This document shows, piece after piece, positions 25,358 to 33,206 of a stretch of DNA of 36,305 bases. The translations under genes were made by a program, and so were the position numbers. Each line of letters starts with the position of its first letter. Within the stretch, counting starts at the first letter, position 1. The notes below the pieces were generated by a model. The model had not been told where the DNA came from. It ran no database searches and saw only the letters and a list, made by a program, of their open reading frames with translations. The stretch is from positions 1 to 36,305 of the forward strand of contig JANYIG010000175.1 in assembly GCA_025358765.1 (NCBI GenBank). The letters are read 5' to 3'. Origin of the DNA: Candidatus Kapaibacterium sp. (GTDB lineage: Bacteria; Bacteroidota; Ignavibacteria; Kapaibacteriales; UBA4661).

Positions 25358-28300
25358 TTGATAATAAAAAGTTTTTGCACCTCGTGGAATATACCAGCCC
25401 GCATTTCGCAGAAATACATTCCCGAACCTAATAGTTCAAGTGGGATACGTGTCTCGAAAACACCTGTCGGATGCTGTCCTTCCGCCAAGACCACCTTGCG
25501 TGTGCCTTGTGCGTCGTACAGAACAATGCTCACGTGCGTCGGGAAGGCAATATCATACGTAACAATGCCATCGGATGCCATCGGGTTTGGTGAAATCGGG
25601 CGCAACGCGAAGACATTCGCCGTACCAGTAAGCGTTTTGACGTTCAATCCACACACGGAATCCAGCGCAAACGTACCATTGGTGGTTCGCACGTCCAGCA
25701 CGTCGAAACAATCTTTGTTGCCGAGTTGAACATTGCTGAACGCAATATCGGTCGCTGCTTTATCGCCCAAATACGTGTCGAAAAACAACGTAAGAAGTGT
25801 TGTTTCAGTACCATTCGGCATCATACCTTGCAGCGTTACATCCAAAACGCCATTGTTCTCTTTTGCTGTCACTGCTGCTGCTGCCGAAGCTGTGCCTCGG
25901 TTCTCGTATGCTGCATACTTCAAAAGCGTTTTTTCATAACTTAATCGAATAGTAGCTCGTTGAATCTGTTGCAAGGCACTTGCAGTCGTTGTCGTAATGG
26001 TAATCGGCACTGCGACTTGCGTTCCGGGTTTTGCGCGTAGAGAAGCGGTTCGTAGCTCCGCAGATTGACGAGCAACAGATGTTCCGGAGAGCGACACTCT
26101 TATGATAGCACGTTCCCCTGCGACATTGCTCATAATCGTCACTGTATCTCGGAAAACGCCAACGGACGGCGGCGTAAACTGAAGTTTTATCGTCGCACTT
26201 GCGCCGGGTTTGAGGTTGATGGAATTGGGCGTTCCGGATGCAAGGCTGAAGATGCTATTGCCAGTCGGAGGGCGCGGTACGGTGATACTACTCACAATAA
26301 GCTCTGTTGAGCCACTACTGATAACCCGAAAATCAGCCGTTGCCGTATTGCCGCACACGGCAGTGAAGATGATATTATCGAACGTCACCGCCGATGGTGT
26401 TACGTCAATAGCAGGCTCAACACCCCTACCGCGAATAAAAAATACTCGTTGGTCACTGCCGTCGGGAGCAGTGCGGATGCGGCGGCGGATGGTGCTTGTG
26501 AGGGTATATTTACCAATCCATTCGCCGACGCTTGGCGGCGTAAAACGTGCTTGCAATGACGCATCCACACCGTCAGCTGGGATATCTGGCGACGTTGCGC
26601 CTGGGCTAAAACGCGAAACTACCTCGAAGATGCGATTGTTCCATACTCCCGTCGTTACGTCTGTCGGAGATTGGCTTTGTATGCTGTACGGTAGGTTGCC
26701 GTTGTTGCGGAATTTGATTGCTACTGTTTTAGGTTTGTTCACAATAACATCGCCAATATCCACCGTATCGCCAATAACTGCTTTGTAATCGTAGGGCGGG
26801 TCGGGCGGTGCAGCAACGAGTTCGAGCCGTTGCTCCACGCCGATGCCGCTCATCGTCAGCGTTGTACGGTCGGAGCGCCCTCCTGATGTAAAACGAATAT
26901 CCATATTTGCCGAATCAAACCCTCTGGCGGCTGGGCGGTACCGAAGCGTGACGGGTGAGGCATCCAACGGGGAAAACACTCTGCGCTGAAGTGTATCTAC
27001 AGAAAAATCAATACCATTGAATGGAACAATCGGAAGGAATGCCTGTGAATCTATAGTGATTGTTTGGTTTGCAATGTTTCGCAGCGTAACGGTTTCGCTC
27101 GTCGTCTGCCCCACATAGATGGAATCAAACCGCACCCGTTCGCGGGCAAGAGGGTCAATATTGGTCGTCGTCGCACGCTCCGTAGCAAGCACCGAACCCA
27201 CCCGTGCTACCAACACCAATCGTCGCGGTTGACCAACAGGCGTAGCTCTGTCACTGGCATAAAAGGCTTGTACTGTCACGAATGCTTCCTTTCTACCTTG
27301 GAGGGTTCCGGGAAAAGCAAAATATTTTGGCGACAAGGTGTAGGAGGTATCAACAACCTGTGACTGAATACCTTGGAATCCAGTTGGGTCAGCTATCGTA
27401 CCGTTTGGACTTGGAGCAAGCCGCAACTGAAAAAATAATCGCACATTGCCATCATTTTTGAGGGTGAACGAGCGTGGTTGACTGGCGGTTTCAGGGATTA
27501 CGGCACCAAAATCTACGGTATCTTGCGTTCCTGCTGGGTTCACCAGTGACCACCGCGCCAGAAATGCAGTTCCAGACAGATTGAGGCTCACATCTGCCAT
27601 CCCTGCGCCGCGAAGCACAATCTCGTCTTGATATGAGCCAAATGCGGTCGGCTCAAATACAAGGTTCAGCTGTATTGTTTCGCCGACAGAAATTGTTCGA
27701 GGAAGCGTAATATTGCCATCCCAGCGGAACGCAGATGGCGCTTGTGGTTGAATCACTTGCTGTAGAACAATCGGTGCAGAACCATTATTCGTAACGGGGA
27801 ATGGGATAGTTCTTCGCAACTCTTGGTCAAGTTGGAGGTCTGAATAAATCACGTCCTGTCTGAGTGGTGTAATAGCTTCGGGTGCACCAGTGCCTTTGAG
27901 GACAAAGCGAAACTGATACCCGCCCTTGCCGTCGGGCGTTTGTGTGGAGTCGTTGACTACGATCACCAACTCATCACGAAAGCTGTTGATACTACTTGGT
28001 GTAAACGAAAAGCTCACAATAGCTTCATCCGTATCGCGCTGCAACATCTTTGAACTCACGATTCCATTATCAAACTTTGCGCTGAAAACGAACTTTGCAG
28101 GGTAAAAATCCGCTCCGACGCTCGCCTGTAACGGCGTTAATCCACGGTTTTTAATAACCCGTGTTATTGTTACTGGAGAACCAACCTTCACGTTCCCAAA
28201 ATCCACCGTATCCACGCGAAACACCGTATTGGGATTGACATCGTTCAACACAATATCTTTTTTACCGCGTTCTATCACGAGCACTTCCGGCGTTACGCGC

Positions 28301-28944
28301 TCTATCACAGCGGTAATTATAGTTGGGTTACCACTGCCATCCTTATTGCCGTCGTAATACGTATTGCTCTGTTCACCATAGCGTGAAAGAAAGGCAAATT
28401 TTGCCGGAACATCTGCACCACGAACCGTCGAAACGTAGCGATTTCCAGCATTATAGCGGTCATCATCTGGTATAAATTTATAGGTATTCTTGAGCATTGT
28501 AACGTCATCAGGGAAACGAAAGGCTGGGTCGAGTGTTTTAACGCCATTGACTGTCCGTGCGTTGGAAGCAAGAAAGATATTACATGCGGATTCCCCCTGA
28601 GTACAATACTGCTGCCCCGCTGCCGCATTATCACTCAGAGGCAGTGCGGCAGGAAACGTCAGCCCCGGAATGCGGAGATTTGTCAGTACAAAACGTGCAT
28701 CAATCTGTGCCGGACCTTGCGGGAACGTCGTCCCAATGTTGCCTTGTCCCGTCAGCGTCCAACGATAAAGCGCATTTTGCCAAAGCGTAATACGCGAAGC
28801 ATCAATAGCCGGACGACTGAGATTAATACGAACAGTATCGCGCGGCTGTGCAAACAGTGCCGGAGCAACAGTGGCAAGAACAGAACAGGCTGCAAGCGTG
28901 GTGATGGCTTGCATTCGGAGATAAAATGGTGGTGAGGGTTTCAT
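25354..28944 (-). CDS. Giant ASH-repeat cell-surface protein with T9SS sorting domain
   Basis: This 1196-residue secreted protein has a signal peptide (about 1-32, ending ALFAQ) and a unique N-terminal domain (about 33-235) with a Cys pair (YCTQGESAC). Several ASH/choice-of-anchor-D beta-sandwich repeats follow (about 240-960), recognisable from VDFGNVKVGSPVTITRVIKN, VDFGAVIPETASQPRSFTLK, VRFDSIYVGQTTSETVTLRN, VDIGDVIVNKPKTVAIKFRN and VTFDNIIFTAVCGNTATADF. Next is a cohesin-like domain (about 965-1110) and a C-terminal T9SS sorting domain (about 1112-1196, with LRPISPNPMASDGIVTYDIA and SGMYFCEMRAG). The protein should be exported by Sec, moved across the outer membrane by the type IX system and attached to the surface. 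It is 5 bases downstream of the MGMT gene and overlaps the 222-aa gene, so the three form an operon-like unit. The repeats suggest adhesion, not catalysis. Confidence 0.88.
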   Translation of the reverse strand: MKPSPPFYLRMQAITTLAACSVLATVAPALFAQPRDTVRINLSRPAIDASRITLWQNALYRWTLTGQGNIGTTFPQGPAQIDARFVLTNLRIPGLTFPAALPLSDNAAAGQQYCTQGESACNIFLASNARTVNGVKTLDPAFRFPDDVTMLKNTYKFIPDDDRYNAGNRYVSTVRGADVPAKFAFLSRYGEQSNTYYDGNKDGSGNPTIITAVIERVTPEVLVIERGKKDIVLNDVNPNTVFRVDTVDFGNVKVGSPVTITRVIKNRGLTPLQASVGADFYPAKFVFSAKFDNGIVSSKMLQRDTDEAIVSFSFTPSSINSFRDELVIVVNDSTQTPDGKGGYQFRFVLKGTGAPEAITPLRQDVIYSDLQLDQELRRTIPFPVTNNGSAPIVLQQVIQPQAPSAFRWDGNITLPRTISVGETIQLNLVFEPTAFGSYQDEIVLRGAGMADVSLNLSGTAFLARWSLVNPAGTQDTVDFGAVIPETASQPRSFTLKNDGNVRLFFQLRLAPSPNGTIADPTGFQGIQSQVVDTSYTLSPKYFAFPGTLQGRKEAFVTVQAFYASDRATPVGQPRRLVLVARVGSVLATERATTTNIDPLARERVRFDSIYVGQTTSETVTLRNIANQTITIDSQAFLPIVPFNGIDFSVDTLQRRVFSPLDASPVTLRYRPAARGFDSANMDIRFTSGGRSDRTTLTMSGIGVEQRLELVAAPPDPPYDYKAVIGDTVDIGDVIVNKPKTVAIKFRNNGNLPYSIQSQSPTDVTTGVWNNRIFEVVSRFSPGATSPDIPADGVDASLQARFTPPSVGEWIGKYTLTSTIRRRIRTAPDGSDQRVFFIRGRGVEPAIDVTPSAVTFDNIIFTAVCGNTATADFRVISSGSTELIVSSITVPRPPTGNSIFSLASGTPNSINLKPGASATIKLQFTPPSVGVFRDTVTIMSNVAGERAIIRVSLSGTSVARQSAELRTASLRAKPGTQVAVPITITTTTASALQQIQRATIRLSYEKTLLKYAAYENRGTASAAAAVTAKENNGVLDVTLQGMMPNGTETTLLTLFFDTYLGDKAATDIAFSNVQLGNKDCFDVLDVRTTNGTFALDSVCGLNVKTLTGTANVFALRPISPNPMASDGIVTYDIAFPTHVSIVLYDAQGTRKVVLAEGQHPTGVFETRIPLELLGSGMYFCEMRAGIFHEVQKLFIIK

Positions 28945-28949
28945 AACAA

Positions 28950-29342
28950 TTACAGGTATTCATCGGGTTTCCAAAGATGTTTTTCTAAGCGAACCGCATC
29001 GCCATCAAATTCTACGCCTTCTGCTTCCAAAAGCTCGCGCATGAGCGTAGGTGTCTCGAAGTGCATTTTGCCGGAAAGCTCACCAAGGCGGTTAATGACA
29101 CGGTGACACGGGATGTCGTTTGCGCGGTCATAATGCCCTACGCCATTTAGTGCATAGCCCACAAGCCGCGCCGACGACTTAGCGCCGAGCGCTGCCGCAA
29201 TATGTCCGTAGGTGGTGACTTTCCCAAACGGAATCTGCCGCACAATTTCATAGACGCGGCGAAAGAAATCATCTTGTGAAGCAGATTTTGTCGCAAAGAT
29301 GGCTTCGTCTGCGAGGTCGGGTCGTTTTGTGTGCTGTTTCAT
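28950..29342 (-). CDS. MGMT-family O6-alkylguanine alkyltransferase (DNA-binding domain only)
   Basis: This 130-residue protein has the methyltransferase core: FGKVTTYGHIAAALGAKSSARLVGYALN carries the recognition helix and the arginine finger, and IPCHRVINRLGELSG (77-91) has the acceptor Cys79 in PCHRV. A Cys here means an active suicide alkyltransferase, unlike the alkyltransferase-like proteins (ATL) that carry Trp. It lacks the N-terminal RNase-H-like domain of Ogt/Ada-C, so it is a minimal form. The ATG at 29342 is chosen over one at 29393 because the upstream extension MPVFFVSNASHSCPFIV has no family match. It is separated from the giant T9SS cargo gene by 5 bases. Confidence 0.9.
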   Translation of the reverse strand: MKQHTKRPDLADEAIFATKSASQDDFFRRVYEIVRQIPFGKVTTYGHIAAALGAKSSARLVGYALNGVGHYDRANDIPCHRVINRLGELSGKMHFETPTLMRELLEAEGVEFDGDAVRLEKHLWKPDEYL

Positions 29343-29452
29343 AACGATAAAAGGGCATGAATGTGAAGCGTTCGATACAAAGAACACAGGCAACGCTGTG
29401 ACGTTGAAGCCGCAACATTGCCTGCACCGAATACGTCTTGCAACATGAATAT

Positions 29453-30439
29453 TTACGGCACTTCCACCGTATTCAAAATTTCGTTAATAATGTCTTCTGA
29501 ACGCACATTTTCTGCCTCTGCCTCGTAAGTAAGCCCGATACGATGGCGCATTACATCATGGCAGATTGCCCGCACATCCTCAGGAATAACATAACCACGA
29601 TGTTTGATGAAGGCGTATGCTTTGGCAGATTGCGCGAGGCTTAACGTTGCACGCGGCGACCCACCGTAGCTGATAAGTTGCGACAGCCTCCCAAGTTTGT
29701 ATTCTTGGGGTTGGCGGCTTGCAAAAACGATGTTCAAAATGTACTGCTCAATTTTCTCATCCATATACACCTCACGCACAATGTCCCGTGCTGCCAAAAT
29801 TTGCTTGGGCGACACAACTGCCTTCACTTCAGGCTTTTCAGCCGTCATACTTTGGCGCATAATCATCCGCTCTTCCTCTTTCGATGGATACGTGATAACC
29901 ACTTTGAGCATAAAACGGTCAACCTGCGCTTCTGGCAATGGGTACGTGCCTTCTTGCTCAATCGGGTTTTGTGTGGCAAGCACCAAAAACGGCTCTTCCA
30001 GCTTAAACGTTTGTTCGCCAATGGTCACTTGCCGTTCTTGCATGGCTTCAAGCAAGGCGCTTTGGACTTTTGCGGGTGCGCGGTTAATTTCGTCGGCAAG
30101 GATAAAGTTTGCAAAAATCGGTCCTTGCCGAACGGAAAATTCATTTTTCGAGGGGTTGTAAATCATCGTTCCCACCACGTCCGCCGGAAGCAAGTCGGGC
30201 GTGAACTGAATCCGGCTGAACTTCGCTTGAATAGACGAAGCCAGCGTTTTGATGGAAAGCGTTTTTGCAAGCCCCGGCACACCTTCCAACAAAATATGAC
30301 CGTTGGAGAACAGCGCTATCAATAGCCGCTCAACCATGTATTTTTGTCCCACGATAACTTTACTCATTTCGAGCGTGAGCATATCAATAAAAGCGCTTTC
30401 GCGCTGGATGCGTTCGTTGAGTTCTCGAATATCTGCCAT
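29453..30439 (-). CDS. MoxR-family AAA+ ATPase
   Basis: This 328-residue ATPase has Walker A GVPGLAKT (53-60) and Walker B FILADE (112-117, followed by INRAPAK), plus sensor-1 VLATQNPIEQEGTYPLPEAQVDRF, all typical of MoxR. MoxR ATPases act as chaperones that mature metal-dependent or von Willebrand-type proteins and are usually followed by DUF58, transglutaminase or VWA genes. None of these is adjacent here: the gene lies between a MNT antitoxin gene and the MGMT gene. Its partner must be elsewhere. The spacing to MntA is 40 bases and to MGMT 110 bases. Confidence 0.93.
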   Translation of the reverse strand: MADIRELNERIQRESAFIDMLTLEMSKVIVGQKYMVERLLIALFSNGHILLEGVPGLAKTLSIKTLASSIQAKFSRIQFTPDLLPADVVGTMIYNPSKNEFSVRQGPIFANFILADEINRAPAKVQSALLEAMQERQVTIGEQTFKLEEPFLVLATQNPIEQEGTYPLPEAQVDRFMLKVVITYPSKEEERMIMRQSMTAEKPEVKAVVSPKQILAARDIVREVYMDEKIEQYILNIVFASRQPQEYKLGRLSQLISYGGSPRATLSLAQSAKAYAFIKHRGYVIPEDVRAICHDVMRHRIGLTYEAEAENVRSEDIINEILNTVEVP

Positions 30440-30479
30440 TTCTTTTCAAATATTGAATGATGAACAGTAATTGTAAATG

Positions 30480-30854
30480 CTAAATTTCAAAGTTGTTTAT
30501 CGGAGACGCTAGGGGAACATGGTCGCCGCGCTCAAAGAAAATTCTGCCCACGCGCTCAATGTGTTCACGCAAATCCGTGTTTTCAAGCACACCGAGCGCC
30601 ACTACGTCAAAGTGATAGGGCAGTGGCTCACGTTCGTTGAGAATGCCACTCACGTCCAATGCCAATCGTTCGTCCACGTCCTTGCCAACAAGCGCCAAAT
30701 CTACATCGCTGCCTTTTCGCTCCATGCCTTTGGCGCGGCTACCGAATATGAGTGCTTGGTCAATTTGGGGGAAACGTTGCAGCACCTCGCAGATGAGGGT
30801 GAACGAAGGTTGAGTTAGACCAAACGTTTCGGGATTTGCTGCTTGAACAACCAT
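30480..30854 (-). CDS. mntA: MntA-like nucleotidyltransferase antitoxin
   Basis: This 124-residue minimal nucleotidyltransferase has the GSx10DxD motif (G38-S39, D50-V-D52 in GSRAKGMERKGSDVDLALVG). In HepT-MntA systems the MNT protein is the antitoxin and transfers AMP groups to a Tyr of HepT. Here HepT ends 4 bases upstream, so the toxin is translated first and the antitoxin second. The start at 30854 is chosen because it lies 4 bases past the HepT stop; the longer frame to 30935 reads through HepT. That this pair works as the known type VII system is inferred from motif and order. Confidence 0.88.
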   Translation of the reverse strand: MVVQAANPETFGLTQPSFTLICEVLQRFPQIDQALIFGSRAKGMERKGSDVDLALVGKDVDERLALDVSGILNEREPLPYHFDVVALGVLENTDLREHIERVGRIFFERGDHVPLASPINNFEI

Positions 30855-30858
30855 ATCA

Positions 30859-31260
30859 TTATTGCTTTGATTCCAAAACCTCGTACAGAACGCGTAATTG
30901 TCGGACATAGCTATTGCGAATAAGCGACAACGCAAGTCGAGCAGACGTTTCGTTATATGTATGAGCCATCAAGTTACGCTTTTCCAACATATCAAGCCAA
31001 ACATCGCCATCGTCGAGCAAATTGGCAGCAAACGCCTGTTTGAGAGCGTCGCGGGGAAATTGCACTTCCACGCCCTGTGCTTCAAGATAATCTTTGAGCG
31101 TCTTCCACGCCAACTCGAACGTGAATTCAAACACTTGCACTATGCCTGCTTCCTCAATGGGAGTAGGAACGGGTTTTAGGAGCGATTCTTCCAAAAAACG
31201 CAGCGCTTTCTCGAAATTTTGGAAGCGTTGCTTCCATCGAACGTCTGGAGTAGAATCCAT
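30859..31260 (-). CDS. hepT: HepT-like HEPN toxin (nucleotidyltransferase substrate-binding family)
   Basis: This 133-residue all-helical HEPN protein has the segment EKRNLMAHTYNE, containing the HEPN nuclease motif Rx4HxY as R95-NLMA-H100-T-Y102. Y102 is the position modified by AMP in studied HepT-MntA pairs. FEFTFELAWKTLKDYLEAQG is the typical central helix of the TIGR01987/HI0074 family. HepT toxins act as RNases; the target is unknown here. It starts 5 bases after the end of the GT2 gene, so it could be co-transcribed with that gene or have its own promoter inside it. Confidence 0.9.
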   Translation of the reverse strand: MDSTPDVRWKQRFQNFEKALRFLEESLLKPVPTPIEEAGIVQVFEFTFELAWKTLKDYLEAQGVEVQFPRDALKQAFAANLLDDGDVWLDMLEKRNLMAHTYNETSARLALSLIRNSYVRQLRVLYEVLESKQ

Positions 31261-31265
31261 CAGAG

Positions 31266-32402
31266 TTACAGCCGTTTAATCAGGTGTGCCGTCAGTACGT
31301 TCGCCACGAGCAATATACCATTTGCAGCAAAAGTAATCACCGATAGCGTTTGCCGTTCAAGCGCGAGGTTTGCAAAACCACCCAAACCCCATTGGACAAC
31401 GATTCCGAGCAGCAACAGCAAACTCGAAGCGCCCAATCCAAACGAAAACCAAAATAAACGGTCTTCTTGCCAGCCATTAAACGTTGTGTAGAGCCTCACG
31501 CTGGATGGGTTTTTTGTGGAAATAAACAACCCGACCGACCACATCGCAAGCCCGAAAATGCTTCCCAACAGCGCAAACATCATCGAATGAATGCCAAAAA
31601 TGGAAAATGCGCTAAAGGTAATGGGTCCCGTCACAAAGCCTACCAGCAGCACAACCCATGACATCAGCCACAAAGCGGTTCCGGTGACATTAAAAAACTC
31701 TGGCGATTCGAGCAGAATCTGGAGTAAATGTCGCATTCCGTCGCGCCACGTGCGAAGATGCGGAATCCGTCCGGGTTTGTCCGGATAAAGCGATGCTGGA
31801 ACTTCCGTGAGCTTTGCGCCTGATTTCATTGCCTTCACAAGCATTTCCGAGGCAAATTCCATCCCTGTGCCGCCGACTTTCCACGATGCAAACGCCTCCT
31901 TGCGGAAACAACGAAAACCAGAATTACAATCTGAAAGCCTGTATTCGCCACGCGCGTAGAGCATGTTGATGATAAAACTCAGCACGGGTGTTCCAACGTA
32001 ACGATGCAAAAATGGCATTGCGCCGTCATGAATTGTGCCGTCTAAGCGCGAACCAAGCACCATGTCATAGCCTTCATCGAGTTTTGCCACAAGGCGAGGT
32101 GACTCAAGGAAATCGTATGTATCGTCGGCATCGGCAAAGATGACGGCTTCGTTCTCCGCACCGTAGATGCCGCATTGCAGAGCAGCTCCGTAGCCCCGCT
32201 CCGCGCAATGAATCACCCGCGCACCAAAACTTTGTGCGACTTCTATGGATTTGTCCGTACTACCGTTGTCGGAAACGATCACCTCGACCACACGATCACT
32301 GAGTTCATTTGCTTTGACGGCATTGATTTTTTTGAGAACGTAAGGAAGCGTTTTCTCCTCGTTCAAGCATGGAATAACGAATGATACGGAATGTTTATGC
32401 AA
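31266..32402 (-). CDS. Family 2 glycosyltransferase with C-terminal membrane domain
   Basis: This 378-residue protein has an N-terminal GT-A domain (about 5-220): SFVIPCLNEEKTLPYVL (nucleotide-binding strand), VSDNGSTD (43-50), ADADDTYDF (90-98) with the DxD metal motif, and the later SDCNSGFRCFRKEAF. The C-terminal part (about 235-378) has about four hydrophobic segments. The layout is that of polyprenyl-phosphate sugar transferases of the DPM1/GtrB group, which load a sugar onto a lipid carrier on the inner face of the membrane. The donor is unknown. The next genes are HepT and MntA, with only 5 bases between, and upstream after 81 bases is the cyclase gene. Confidence 0.9.
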   Translation of the reverse strand: MHKHSVSFVIPCLNEEKTLPYVLKKINAVKANELSDRVVEVIVSDNGSTDKSIEVAQSFGARVIHCAERGYGAALQCGIYGAENEAVIFADADDTYDFLESPRLVAKLDEGYDMVLGSRLDGTIHDGAMPFLHRYVGTPVLSFIINMLYARGEYRLSDCNSGFRCFRKEAFASWKVGGTGMEFASEMLVKAMKSGAKLTEVPASLYPDKPGRIPHLRTWRDGMRHLLQILLESPEFFNVTGTALWLMSWVVLLVGFVTGPITFSAFSIFGIHSMMFALLGSIFGLAMWSVGLFISTKNPSSVRLYTTFNGWQEDRLFWFSFGLGASSLLLLLGIVVQWGLGGFANLALERQTLSVITFAANGILLVANVLTAHLIKRL

Positions 32403-32483
32403 GATATATTCTATAGTTGAAAGTGAGCGTTCATAACCAATATTCCAAAGACCACAACTTGTGGAGCATGTTGATAATGGTCA

Positions 32484-33206
32484 TTATTTTTTCAGTTTAG
32501 CCAACGCCCTCACAGGAAATGTCCCTACTCCCTTGAACTTTGGCGGTATCGCACTAAAGGTAAAACCATTCTCCGGCAATTGATTCAAATTACAAAGGTG
32601 TTCTACAATAAGAATACCTGCGCCTAAAAGAGTGGTGTGAACAGGTCGGCTTTTACCCGTTGTGTTGTCTATATTATGTGAATCTATGCCTACTAATTTA
32701 GCACCACGGTCTTGTAAATATTCCGCCGCCTCTTTCGTTACAAACGGGTGGTTTTCAAAATAATTTTCCGTGTTCCAGAATTCATCCCAGCCCGTATGAA
32801 TCAGCACGGCACGGTTTTTTACCTCATAACCTTGCAAATGCTTTACCGTGATTGCAAGCGTATTTTTGTGAGGAACTCGAACGACAATTCCTTCCAAATC
32901 TGCAAAACTTTCTATTGGAATTTCTGATAAGTCCTTGCCATTTGCATATCGGTGAAACGGGCAATCAATATACGTTCCGGTATTGCTAACCATTTCAATT
33001 TTACCTATCTGAAATTCCGTACCTTCTTCGTAAAACTGTTTTGAGTTTTCTCGACTCAGATAGTCGCAAATAATTGGTGCTGGCAAACCTTTATACGTGA
33101 TCATTCCGTGTTCTATTGTATGGCTTAAATCCACAAAAAGGCTTTGCCCCGCAACGGTATGGATAGATTCGCTCTTTTGCAATGCAGTTAAAATTTCTTT
33201 ATTCAT
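32484..33206 (-). CDS. Cyclase/kynurenine formamidase-like metal hydrolase
   Basis: This 240-residue protein of the cyclase family (PF04199) opens FVDLSHTIEHGMITYKGLPAP. The family metal motif HxGTHxDxPxH appears as N75-T-G-T-Y79-I-D81-C-P-F-H85, so two of the usual His positions are Asn and Tyr. VGIDSHNID and SRPVHTTLLGAGILIVEHLCNL follow as in the family (third ligand region and C-terminal helix). Members include arylformamidase, isatin hydrolase and manganese-dependent cyclases. I recall a subset with the Asn/Tyr form, so the protein may be active with altered metal binding. It overlaps the upstream membrane-protein gene by 8 bases, so it is translationally coupled to it. Confidence 0.85.
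   Translation of the reverse strand: MNKEILTALQKSESIHTVAGQSLFVDLSHTIEHGMITYKGLPAPIICDYLSRENSKQFYEEGTEFQIGKIEMVSNTGTYIDCPFHRYANGKDLSEIPIESFADLEGIVVRVPHKNTLAITVKHLQGYEVKNRAVLIHTGWDEFWNTENYFENHPFVTKEAAEYLQDRGAKLVGIDSHNIDNTTGKSRPVHTTLLGAGILIVEHLCNLNQLPENGFTFSAIPPKFKGVGTFPVRALAKLKK

Noticed and set aside
29380-29450. Possible hairpin between MoxR and MGMT genes
   Set aside because: Only short imperfect arms (CAGGCAA/TTGCCTG) with a long loop and no T-run.
30480-31260. HepT/MntA as a new system
   Set aside because: Both motifs and the gene order match the known HEPN-MNT module; only its location is unusual.
32452-32464. Palindrome CCACAA-C-TTGTGG between cyclase and GT2 genes
   Set aside because: Six-base arms are common by chance, and there is no T-run or second copy to support a function.
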